Below, in pieces: positions 25,201 through 45,812 of a DNA stretch of 64,000 nt. This DNA comes from Takifugu bimaculatus (lineage: Eukaryota; Chordata; Actinopteri; Tetraodontiformes; Tetraodontidae). The stretch's first letter is position 1, and every line of letters begins with the position of its first letter. Made by a program: the position numbers and the translations under genes. Below the pieces are notes generated by a model. That model was not told the origin of the DNA, did no database searches, and worked only from the letters and a program-made list of their open reading frames with translations. The DNA lies in the NCBI GenBank assembly GCA_004026145.2, contig CP034984.1, forward strand, positions 13,806,088 to 13,870,087, written 5' to 3'.

Positions 25201-25893
25201 GTGTTATTAAAAATAACATCGTGTAACGTTTTGGTTGTCCAACGTTATGTGCGCTTCATATCCACATGCGGTCGTGCCGATTATTTAATACCTTCGCCGA
25301 AGAGGTTCATTTTCGAGCAAAATACCTCCAAGTTATAGACGGATATTAATGTAATTTTTAAGCAATTATGATTACTGGGCTAAAGAAAAGATTGCCAGAT
25401 TTAGTTGATGCTTCCGCGTCCCTGGAGAAACCTTGTCACGTAATTATCCAATGAGCAAGGCCAAGGGACTTTGGTCATAAAGCAACCTGCTAGTGTTACG
25501 TAAACCTGCTGTATTACTACTGCATATATAAATATATATACACACACTATAGTACAGGTGCAGGTCACAATCCGTGGGGGAATAACCTGCTTGGCGATTG
25601 CTTTTGTAGTTTATATTGTTCTGATTGAAACAATCCGTGACATTTCATACATAGTTTGAAAAGATAAATATTTTTAAAAGTATGGTTGTTTTTTTAATCC
25701 CCAAACATACGGGGTAAATTCCACCACCGCCCCTCTGACTTATGCAGGCGAGCATTTGAAGCCTACACGTGGTCACGTGACCACAGGACACCGGAAAGAC
25801 ACCGCCGTGCGTTCTTGCAATGTAGCCCGGGCTAATTCCAGCCAGGCAATGCGGCGCAAACCTGCTTTAAAACAAGTTTAGTTCTATTTTACG
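22251..25893. other. Divergent bag5/coa8 spacer
   Basis: bag5 (minus) and coa8 (plus) are divergent, as in tetrapods. An acceptor next to the bag5 ATG (on the plus strand, before about 22285) implies a bag5 5' exon somewhere in this stretch, probably in the CpG-richer part at 24100-24900. A candidate solo LTR occupies 22903-23153. From about 24950 to 25750 the sequence is AT-rich with nothing recognisable. No coding region is supported. Confidence 0.45.
22903..23153. mobile_element. Candidate solo LTR (251 bp)
   Basis: The segment starts TGTTGACAGG and ends CCTTGCA, so it has the TG...CA termini of a retroelement LTR. It is flanked by identical 5-bp sequences AGGAA (22898-22902 and 23154-23158), the usual target-duplication length for LTR elements. 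An internal GATAAAAG at 23083-23090 is placed like an LTR TATA box. No internal retroelement genes are present, consistent with a solo LTR. The right end is palindromic (TTCCTTGCAAGGAA), so chance is not excluded. Confidence 0.45.
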
Positions 25894-27445
25894 ATGGCCT
25901 CTACATCCGCGGCGGTCTGTCTCGGACGGGCGCTCCTGCGCCGCTTTGCCCCGCGCCGGTTACCGGCGCTCAACCGCCCGCTGTGCAGCTCCAACCAAGA
26001 GCCACACAAGGACACAACTGCAAAGGTTTGTGCGTCGAATCCCAATCATGTGTCATCAATTCAGCAGCACAGGGGTGATGCCCAACACATTAGTGCTCTC
26101 AATGTAAACACCACTTTAAATGCAACACTCTTCGGTGTTAAACATTAGCTGTGTATAATTTCTTCTTAAATTGTATGTTGGAACTTGTTTGCATCACTTC
26201 CGCTATGCTCTCATGTAATAGGGCAATTTTAATAAAGCGCGATTCAAAGGAGAGATGTTGAGCTTTCACTTCTGCTGGTTTTCTGTGCCTGCAGAGATCT
26301 GCTCTCAGACCAGGACCCAGCTCCACACACGACTGGATCGGACCCCCAAACCCTCTCTCCAACCTCAGGCCGATTGTTTATCACATCCCCGAGAATGAAA
26401 CCGAGCTGGAGAAACGTCTCCGACACCTGAGGCAGGATACGGAGGACTGGAACCAGGACTTCTGGGCCAACCAGAACATCACCTTCAGCAAGGTTCACAT
26501 CTTAATCATCATAAATCATGTTAAGTGTGTTAGAGCTGCTTCCTGTTTATCATTCAAACCTCGGGCCTTTGATGTTCTCTGTCAGTCTTTTTAAAGATTT
26601 TAAATTTGTCATGAATTAGCCAAACAATCTCCAGAAGAGCAGCAGAACCAGAGAACCTTGTGTGGAGAGTTCCATGTTTCCACCAGCAGAGGGCAGCAGC
26701 ACTCCGCAAATCTGGCCAAACATGAAAAACATTTACATTTATTTTCTACATGTAAATTCAGTTTATGGAAAACTCCTGTGTTGTAGAACGATCAGGCGAA
26801 TTCACTTAAAGTGAGCTTTAAAGAATGTAATATTTTAGCATTTATATCAGTATATATGTTTTAAACCAAAGCGCTGATATTTGGACTGCTACTGTTTAAG
26901 TCCTAAAAATTACAATAACATGCAAAACCTGTATTACAAAGGCTCATCGAACATGGCTGGAAAAGCAAAAATAACCTGTTCCGTGTTTCATACAGTTCAT
27001 TCACCAAAATTGATCTCTCCAGGAAAAAGAGGCCTTCATCGTTTCCCACCTGCAGGCCAGAGGCCTGGGTTTGCGTGATGAACAGGGTGAGGGAACCTGG
27101 CCGCTCCGCACATCCCACAGTTCCTGACCCGGTTCTATAAAACACACGTTGTGTCCCTGCAGGGCGGCGCCGGTCCCTCAACAGCAAGGAGATGGCGGCG
27201 TTTTACAAAAGCTTCCTGGACAAAAACAGAACTCGTCACGCCAACTACAACAAGTGAGTCTTCTCCCATGAGGGAAGCCTCCTCCAGCAGAGCTAAACCA
27301 CCTGTGCTTCTCATTTACCTGCAGAGAATGGTACCGTCGTAACTTCAGCATCACCCTGCTGATGGCCCGGGTCGCCCTGAGCTCCATGTGGAGGCGCGTT
27401 ACCGACAGGAGCAGCAGCCGGAAGAGCGGCGCTCCTCCGGGATGA
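25894..27445 (+). CDS. coa8: Cytochrome c oxidase assembly factor 8 (APOPT1)
   Basis: Mitochondrial protein needed for assembly or stability of respiratory complex IV; human mutations cause COX deficiency with leukoencephalopathy. Five coding exons: 25894-26025, 26295-26492, 27023-27086, 27163-27253 and 27325-27445, all GT-AG with compatible phases. The product is 201 residues. The N-terminus is Arg-rich and free of acidic residues (MASTSAAVCLGRALLRRFAP), a mitochondrial targeting peptide. The conserved core is DWIGPPNPLSNLRPI, WNQDFWANQNITFSKEKEAF, RRRSLNSKEMAAFYKSFL and the C-terminal KEWYRRNFSITLLMARVAL. It lies between bag5 and klc1 as in human. The stop is in the degenerate leading copy of a tandem repeat. 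Confidence 0.94.
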
Positions 27446-27576
27446 GGACCCATCTGGATGAGGAGCGATGGACCCACCTGGATGAGGAGCGATGGACCCA
27501 CCTGGATGAGGAGCGATGGACCCACCTGGATGAGGAGCGATGGACCCACCTGGATGAGGAGCGATGGACCCACCTG
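27441..27576. repeat. 24-bp tandem repeat at the coa8 stop / 3' UTR
   Basis: Five perfect copies of a 24-bp unit (GATGAGGAGCGATGGACCCACCTG, given here in full as 24 bases split: GATGAGGAGCGA then TGGACCCACCTG) run from 27457 to 27576, after a partial copy at 27441 that includes the coa8 stop codon. Perfect identity indicates recent expansion. Confidence 0.95.
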
Positions 27577-27849
27577 CCTTCACATTGTTTCTGTGTTCAG
27601 AGCTTCTGGAATCTTTGATTTCAGGCCTCCGGGAAGGATTTAACCTGCTCAGCCGGGGAAAATAATCCGCCGCTTCAGGCATCTGCAAACATCTGGCTCT
27701 TAAAAAAAAATCCTTTCAATTTATCTGTGAGGGTTTTTTAGGGTCGTGACCTTTGTCCGCGTGTGAGGCTTCGCAGAGGAACTGAACTCTTCCATTTCTG
27801 CACCGCTCTGCTAATGTTTGTCTGCTGTTTTTTTTTTTAAGAGTTGAAG

Positions 27850-27855
27850 AATAAA
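27850..27855 (+). terminator. coa8: coa8 poly(A) signal
   Basis: AATAAA followed by GTGTGAAATCTGTG, about 405 bases after the coa8 stop. Likely transcript end. Confidence 0.6.
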
Positions 27856-28079
27856 GTGTGAAATCTGTGCACGTTAAACTGGGACGACATTTTTTTTTAA
27901 GTGCATCATTTCGGAATGTCAGTTTCTGTACTTTTCCCTGAACTTTGCCGGGAGATGTCGTTTGTTTTTAAGGTTTGGATTAAAGCGGCGTTCAATATAT
28001 TGGTGTTCTGGGTGGGGGGGGGAATTCTCATTCTGAATCCAGCTGACCCAGTTGGACCTCCTCGTCAGCCTCGGGGGGG

Positions 28080-28524
28080 GTCGAACCTCTGACAGCTTCG
28101 TTTCCGCCTTCACCCGGGCCGGGATGACGTCACCGCCGCGGGGGGAGCCGGGCAGCGCCATTTCCAGCCGGGGAGCAGCGGGCTGTCATCTGCATGGCTC
28201 CCAGTTAGCCGCCCTCACGCCACTCTCACGGACCGGTTCCTGCCATGGAACCAGAGAAGAACCGGCTCTTCTGGTGCGGCTCAGACTAAAGGTTCGACGG
28301 GTAGCTGGTTAGCTATGTAGCTAGGTGGCGGTTCGTAACGACGGTTATTCCAGCGCAGCCCCGGCAAAGACTCCTGCGTGACGGCCTGAATATCTGACCC
28401 TCGCTGACGCTGTCGGTGGAAGGAAGAGTAAAAGAAGTGGTTTAAAGCTCCGACAGCCGAACGGAACCAGCCGCATATTCCGGACACACTGGCAGCGGAT
28501 GTCAGCGGACGTCCTATTGAACGG
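28080..28524 (+). promoter_or_regulatory. klc1: CpG-rich klc1 promoter and probable noncoding exon 1
   Basis: This stretch is rich in CpG (GCCGGGATGACGTCACCGCC contains a perfect CRE, TGACGTCA, at about 28123-28130) and has no TATA box. A strong donor GTGAGG follows ACG at 28523-28524. It lies 4.1 kb upstream of the first klc1 coding exon, so it is the best candidate for the klc1 promoter and 5' UTR exon. Exon limits are inferred. Confidence 0.45.
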
Positions 28525-29790
28525 TGAGGATGGCTCCGTCTAATTGCTGGGCTCATTAGCATTAGCCGGTGGACTCCTTTCCAAATGTGTCACTCCTGTT
28601 TTTCATGTGTGGTTTTGTCGAACCGGGCCCGTGGGCCGATGAGCTCCCGTCAATTCCCTCCCGGTACGAGGTGTTTAAACCTCCCAGGTGCGGGTCTGTG
28701 TTTACGATGACCGCAGGAATTAGACGCCCTAATCACATTAACTGTCACTGGGTGCTAGCCCAGTTAGCGCCCGGTGGCTGGAAATGACTGGCGAACTGGT
28801 TCTTCTGGTTAATCCGTGCGCTTGTCCGGGCGGTTCTGGATCATGTGATGCGGGTGTCATTGGTATTCACTGCGGGGCTGAGAGCCCTGAACGCTGCCTG
28901 TGATCCTGGCACAGTGGGGCTCAGTGTGGGACCCGCAGCTGGGGGCCGAAACTGATCGTTTAAGACGCGGAGGACCTGACTGGACCCCCGGGGAACGCTG
29001 CGGAACTCCCGGGAGTTTCGACTGTTTACCCCACCCTCAGGCTCCTGCCCCTCCAGGGGCAGAACCTTTCTGCCTTTATTGCTGATTATGGTCTGCTGCC
29101 CTCCCCAGGGGCAGGTGGAGCCCCACAGACCTGAAGGTCTTTATTCTTATTACTCATCACTAATAACCGAGGAACCAGCAGCAGAACCGAGTCTGTGGTG
29201 GATGTCAGTCAGTCTGGGTCCACATCAGCATCATACCCCCTCATCCATCAGCACCTCCCCCTCGTCTCCATCCTAACCTGGTTACATGACGAGCTCCCCC
29301 AGGGCCCGCGGGCCCTCGGCTCTCCGCATCTCAAAAGTTACCGTCACAAGTCTTCTCCTTCACCTCCCTGTTGGGTTTTACTCTCCGGGCCTCCGATGCC
29401 ATAAATAAAAGCTCGTTAGATGGAAAGAGGAAGGAAGAGTCGCCCCCCCGCTCTCACTTCTCTGTTCGCGGCGCTTCAGCAGCCCGGCGGCGGCGGCGAG
29501 GGGCGTTTCCACGCTTCGAGATGTGACCCAATAACACGCGTTTGTTTCTTTCAGTATCCTGAATCAAGGTCCTGTGACGGGACGTTTCTGTCGATCGATC
29601 AGCGGTTCCACCGAACGGACGTTTCTGTTGTCGGGTTGAGGAGGTCTTAGAAGCCCAGCAGGGGGCTTTTCCACCCCGCTGCCCCCCGCACAGCAGCTTC
29701 CTGCCCTGCTGTCAGCTGATTGGCTGGAGGCCGGTTGCTGAGTCACATGGAGCCACCAGGGTCGTCTGTGTGTGTTCAGGGTGGCCTTCA

Positions 29791-29793
<3 letters not shown>

Positions 29794-29857
<64 letters not shown>
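29794..29857. repeat. (GT)n microsatellite, klc1 intron 1
   Basis: About 32 uninterrupted GT units. A CA tract of similar length lies 2 kb downstream (31788-31864), so the two are complementary within one transcript. Confidence 0.95.
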
Positions 29858-29858
<1 letters not shown>

Positions 29859-29969
29859 GTCTAAAGTACAGGACCGCTCTGTCCTCTCCATGCCTTAGCA
29901 GCATGACGGAGTTTATATTGGGCATGTTTAATCCGGGCGCTGAAGAACCAGAAGAACCAGTAACGGTTC

Positions 29970-31318
29970 ATACTGGGCGTGCTGGTCTCCATGGTCTTCA
30001 TACTGGGCGTGCTGGTCTCCATGGTCTTCATACTGGGCGTGCTGGTCTCCATGGTCTTCATACTGGGCGTGCTGGTCCTCATACTGGGCGTGCTGGTCTC
30101 CATGGTCTTCATACTGGGCGTGCTGGTCCTCATACTGGGCGTGCTGGTCCTCATACTGGGCGTGCTGGTCCTCATACTGGGCGTGCTGGTCTTCATACTG
30201 GGCGTGCTGGTCTCCATGGTCTTCATACTGGGTGTGCTGGTCTTCATACTGGGCGTGCTGGTCCTCATACTGGGCGTGCTGGTCTCCATGGTCTTCATAC
30301 TGGGCGTGCTGGTCCTCATACTGGGCGTGCTGGTCCTCATACTGGACTTGCTGGTCTCCATGGTCTCCATACTGGGTGTGCTGGTCCTCATACTGGGCGT
30401 GCTGGTCTTCATACTGGGCGTGCTGGTCTCCATGGTCTTCATACTGGGCGTGCTGGTCTCCATGGTCTCCATACTGGGTGTGCTGGTCTTCATACTGGGC
30501 GTGCTGGTCCTCATACTGGGCGTGCTGGTCTCCATGGTCCTCATACTGGGCGTGCTGGTCCTCATACTGGGCGTGCTGGTCTCCATGGTCTCCATACTGG
30601 GTGTGCTGGTCCTCATACTGGGCGTGCTGGTCTCCATGGTCTTCATACTGGGCGTGCTGGTCTTCATACTGGGCGTGCTGGTCCTCATACTGGGCGTGCT
30701 GGTCTTCATACTGGGCGTGCTGGTCTCCATGGTCTTCATACTGGGTGTGCTGGTCTCCATACTGGGCGTGCTGGTCTCCATGGTCTTCATACTGGGTGTG
30801 CTGGTCTTCATACTGGGCGTGCTGGTCTCCATGGTCTTCATACTGGGCGTGCTGGTCTTCATACTGGGCGTGCTGGTCTTCATACTGGGCGTGCTGGTCT
30901 CCATGGTCTTCATACTGGGCGTGCTGGTCTCCATGGTCCTCATACTGGGCGTGCTGGTCTCCATGGTCTTCATACTGGGCGTGCTGGTCTCCATGGTCCT
31001 CATACTGGGCGTGCTGGTCTCCATGGTGTTCATACTGGGCGTGCTGGTCTCCATGGTCCTCATACTGGGCGTGCTGGTCTCCATGGTCTTCATACTGGGC
31101 GTGCTGGTCTCCATGGTCCTCATACTGGGCGTGCTGGTCTCCATGGTCTTCATACTGGGCGTGCTGGTCTCCATGGTCCTCATACTGGGCGTGCTGGTCT
31201 CCATGGTCTTCATACTGGGCGTGCTGGTCTCCATGGTCCTCATACTGGGCGTGCTGGTCTCCATGGTCCTCATACTGGGCGTGCTGGTCTCCATGGTCCC
31301 CATACTGGGCGTGCTGAG
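29970..31318. repeat. 21/30-bp minisatellite, about 1.35 kb
   Basis: Two unit lengths alternate: 21 bp (CATACTGGGCGTGCTGGTCCT, in two parts CATACTGGGCG and TGCTGGTCCT) and 30 bp, the same unit with an extra TCCATGGTC-type segment of 9 bases. From about 30900 to 31260 the array settles into a regular 60-bp higher-order repeat, alternating TCTTCAT and TCCTCAT junctions. Because both units are multiples of three and stop-free, all three plus-strand frames and one minus-strand frame stay open for 360-550 codons. These are not genes: they lie in an intron and have no variant pattern expected of coding selection. Confidence 0.97.
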
Positions 31319-31439
31319 GGTCGGACTCAGAGGAACCAGAACTCGGTCCCAGGCCGGGTCCTGATGGAGGGCGGCTGAATGTGGCTGATTCAGGGTCGTT
31401 ACCATCTCACGGTTCGGCGTCCGTTTCAGCTTTAAACTG

Positions 31440-31692
31440 CACGCCGCTCCTCTTCCTCATCCTCTTCCTCATCTTCATCATCATCTTCATCCTCATCTTC
31501 ATCCTCATCTTCATCCTCATCTTCATCATCTTCATCCTCATCTTCATCCTCTTCCTCATCTTCATCCTCATCTTCATCCTCATCTTCATCCTCTTCCTCA
31601 TCTTCATCATCATCTTCATCATCTTCATCCTCTTCCTCATCTTCATCATCATCTTCATCATCTTCATCCTCATCTTCATCCTCATCCTCAGC
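31440..31692. repeat. (TTCATC/CTCATC)n hexamer array
   Basis: About 250 bases of TTCATC, CTCATC and CTCTTC modules. It reads as Asp/Glu-rich on the minus strand and Ile/Phe/Leu-rich on the plus strand, both artefactual. Strong purine/pyrimidine strand bias. Confidence 0.95.
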
Positions 31693-31787
31693 AGCCTTTA
31701 GTCGTGGGTTCAAGGCTGCACTTGTTCATGTGATGAGAGTTCTAGCTGCACCAAGACCAGGTTACATTTAATGTGTGTTTATCTCAC

Positions 31788-31811
31788 ACACGCACACACG
31801 CGCACACACAC

Positions 31812-31864
<53 letters not shown>
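31788..31864. repeat. (CA)n microsatellite, klc1 intron 1
   Basis: CA repeat with a few CG interruptions near its left end and about 26 perfect units at the right. Confidence 0.95.
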
Positions 31865-31868
<4 letters not shown>

Positions 31869-31954
31869 TGCAGGTGATTTGTTCAGATTCCTCAAATCCA
31901 CTTTAGTCGAACATTCAGGCCGACAAACGGATCTGACCTTTAGTTAATGCCATG

Positions 31955-32355
31955 GTTCCCTCCCTCCCCTCCCCCTCTCTCCCCTCCCCCTCCCTCTCCC
32001 CCCTCCCCCTCTCCCCCTCCCCCCCCTCTCTCCCTCTCTCTCCCTCCAAAACAAAAAGCACATCTCTGAAAACGCCTCCCTCCCTCTCTCGCTCCCCATC
32101 CCCCTCTCCCGCTCTCCATCCCCCTCCCTCCATCCCCTCTCTCCCTCTATTCCCTCCCCCTCCCCTCCCCAAACCCTCTCCCCCTCCCCCTCTCGTCCAC
32201 TCCATCCTCTCTACTCATCCCCCTCTCTCCCCCCCCTCCCCTCACCACGCTCGATTCCCCTCACTCTCCCCCTCTCCCTCCCCCCTCCTCTCCCTCCCCT
32301 CCTCCCCCCTCTCCCCACTCCCTCCCCTCTCCCCTCTCTCTCTCCCTCCCCCCCA
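31955..32355. repeat. CT-rich polypyrimidine tract
   Basis: About 400 bases that are almost purely C and T (CCCTCTCCCCCTCC-like), broken once by AAAACAAAAAGCACATCTCTGAAAACG at about 32048. Such mirror-like polypurine/polypyrimidine DNA can form triplexes. Confidence 0.95.
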
Positions 32356-32574
32356 GTATTGATCGTAGAGCCGCTGACTCTGGTCCATTAAAGACAGTTT
32401 AGTGTCATGAGAGAAGGTCGGGAGGAGCTTTTTTGTTGCATTACTTGTGTTTTTCTGAGTTAGAAACCACCAGACCAGTGGAATAAAGTCAGAATTCTGT
32501 GAAAAATAAGGGAGAAAATTACATTTCTGCTGTTCTTCTGCCCGGAGCCGAGGCTTCCCTGGTGTAGTTACATC

Positions 32575-32630
32575 TCCTCCTCCTCCTCCTCCTCCTCCTC
32601 CTCCTCCTCCTCCTCCTCCTCCTCCTCCTC
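32575..32630. repeat. (CTC)n triplet repeat next to the klc1 exon 2 acceptor
   Basis: About 18 CTC units ending 11 bases before the acceptor CTGCAG at 32636-32641; the repeat makes up the polypyrimidine tract of the first coding exon. Confidence 0.95.
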
Positions 32631-32654
32631 CCCCTCTGCAGGTGAACGCGCAGC

Positions 32655-43681
<11,027 letters not shown>

Positions 43682-45812
43682 AGGCCGTGAGAGCCACTTC
43701 CTGTCCTGACCCTCGGCTGTCGGCGTGTGTGAAACGTTGCCGACTATACAGTTTCTGGGTATTTGACACTGATTTGGGGTGTTTGTTCCTTTTTAATGAG
43801 TTCAACTGGAGAAATAGTAGGAGAGAAATCACGATTCATCCTTTTAATCAGGAGGTGGTTTGTAATTTTAGCTGTTTTTGATGTCACTTCCTGCCTGTGT
43901 AGTTAAGGTAAAGTGGATGTCGCCAAATAACGATTAACATTAAATCATGAAGAATGTTTGATTTGTGTTTTCACATAACCTGAATGTAAAGTCAAAGGAA
44001 CCGAAAAAGACACCATCTATGCTGAGGATCTTATTGTAGGAACATTTCTTTCATTTCTACCCAGCCGAACAAGAGTTTGAATCAAATGTTTAAATTATTG
44101 GTGATAAAGTTCTGCTGTTTTTTCTCTCCCACTTGAATTTGCACTGACAGAGTTGTTTGGTTTCACCTGATGAACTTTAACTCGACTGTTTTTTAAACTT
44201 TAAACGGATCCACCGGCTTTTTTAGGTCCTAAAGTGACATTAGCATACATTATTGTCTCCTCACCGGACTGTGTATTGGGCCATCTCAGCCCGCCTTTGG
44301 TGAATGTCGTCATTGATTGTCCCCACATTTTAAGACCAAATATGTACATAATGTATATTTTATATACATTTTTCACTTGGAACAAAATATCTTCATCATT
44401 CAGTCATTTCGTTTTGTTCATAAACGAGCGTGTGTAAAGAAAACTACACTACCCAGAATTCCAAAGCGCCACCGAGCCTCTGATTGGTGGATTCCCTTCC
44501 GGCTCGGCCCGTTGGCGGCAAACATGTTTTTCAGCGTTTGAAATCTGGTTTTCTGGAGAAAATACAGTACAACAAATTTCTGTGTGATTTTTAATCATTC
44601 TGCCGGTAAAATGTCATTTTAAAAGACTGACCTGGACGCTTGTAACAAAGGTTCAGTTCAATTTAGTCGAAATTTTATGGAATTTAAGTTAATATTCATC
44701 AGACATTGTCGGCAGATTTTAAGCAACACTGTCCTATTTATCAGCTGCTTGAAGTTTCATCTCTTTTTTAAAAAAAACATTGTTTTTGATTGTTAGCTGC
44801 GTTGGTTCTGATCGGTTTTGGACCCACACAGGTTCGAGCCGACTGTTATTGACATTTTGAATTGTGCTGTTCTGTGTTTACGTTTGTTGTTTGTCAGTGA
44901 TGCGTGTTTGTGCTCTGTGGTTCATCTGAGTTTGTCAAAAAATCAGAATTTCTCTTCAAGGGTCAATTTAGTGGCACATGAAGGCCAAACAATTCTCAGG
45001 AACTTCACACATACACACACACTGAAATTAGACAGCAAACTTTTGTCTTTGACAAATTCTATTTAAACGAAGTTGAAAACATCAAAGGAAATTCAATAGC
45101 AGATCAAAGCTTCAAATGTATAATGTATATTTGCATTCACCACAAATTTGAATTAAAAATATTTATAGAGACGTGGTGTGAAACAGGATTGTCATCTTTT
45201 TTATTAAAGAAAAATAAATAAAAAGAACTCTCTATTTTTGTCCTTAATCCTCATGAGTCTTAAAAACTAGAAAAGTCAAATGATGTCGCCAAAAAATTAA
45301 GAAAAAGATCAAAAGAAATTAGAACCAGTAAACTCAGACAACGGCTATTATTTATTCCTTTCATTTTTTGAAACTTTCACCTTGGCTCCACAAGTCTTAT
45401 CAAATCACTTTGCACAGATTCTCATTTAATTTACATCAGAAAACAATTTCAAAACTCATCAAAATCTGATCCAATTCAAGTTAACTTGTTTATATAAGTT
45501 TAATATGTTGACCAACTATGGTGGGTTATCACTGAACGGAAAGCAATAAAATCATTAATCATCCAAAAAAAAATATTAAAATGAAGTAATAAGCAGTTTT
45601 TAATGGGAACAGTGGAGACAAACGTTTGTTTTTGTCATAGTTGGACTTTAATTTCACTGGGACAAGATATCAAAACCAAGCGCCGAGTCAACCACGTGAC
45701 ATCAACTCTGTGCCCCGATTGGTTACCGCCCCTGTCACTCATTGGCGGGGGTGTGTCTACTCCATGGTTGGGAGGCTGGAGTACAGCGACGAGAAACAGC
45801 TGCTGAAGCGAA
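43682..45812. other. klc1 3' UTR and klc1-zfyve21 spacer
   Basis: AT-rich sequence without coding regions; the first part is the klc1 3' UTR. Candidate AATAAA signals occur around 45210-45220. The last 200 bases before the zfyve21 start are GC-richer and hold a CCGATTGG-type CCAAT box (about 45716-45722) and CACGTG at about 45693, the probable zfyve21 promoter. XRCC3, which lies here in human, is absent. Confidence 0.5.

Larger units (their letters stand above)
28525..32641 (+). other. klc1: klc1 intron 1, almost entirely tandem repeats
   Basis: From about 29790 to 32640 the intron is a chain of simple and complex repeats, listed separately: GT, a 21/30-bp minisatellite, TTCATC/CTCATC hexamers, CA, a CT-rich pyrimidine tract and CTC triplets. 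The part from 28530 to 29790 is unique sequence with no coding potential I can recognise. Confidence 0.5.

Noticed and set aside
29720..31405. Open frames of 552, 514, 461 and 361 codons on both strands
   Set aside because: All lie in the 21/30-bp minisatellite of klc1 intron 1; unit lengths divisible by three keep every frame open. No domain, signal or splice support.
31915..32362. Gly/Glu-rich and Pro/Ser-rich frames
   Set aside because: CT-rich tract; composition artefact.
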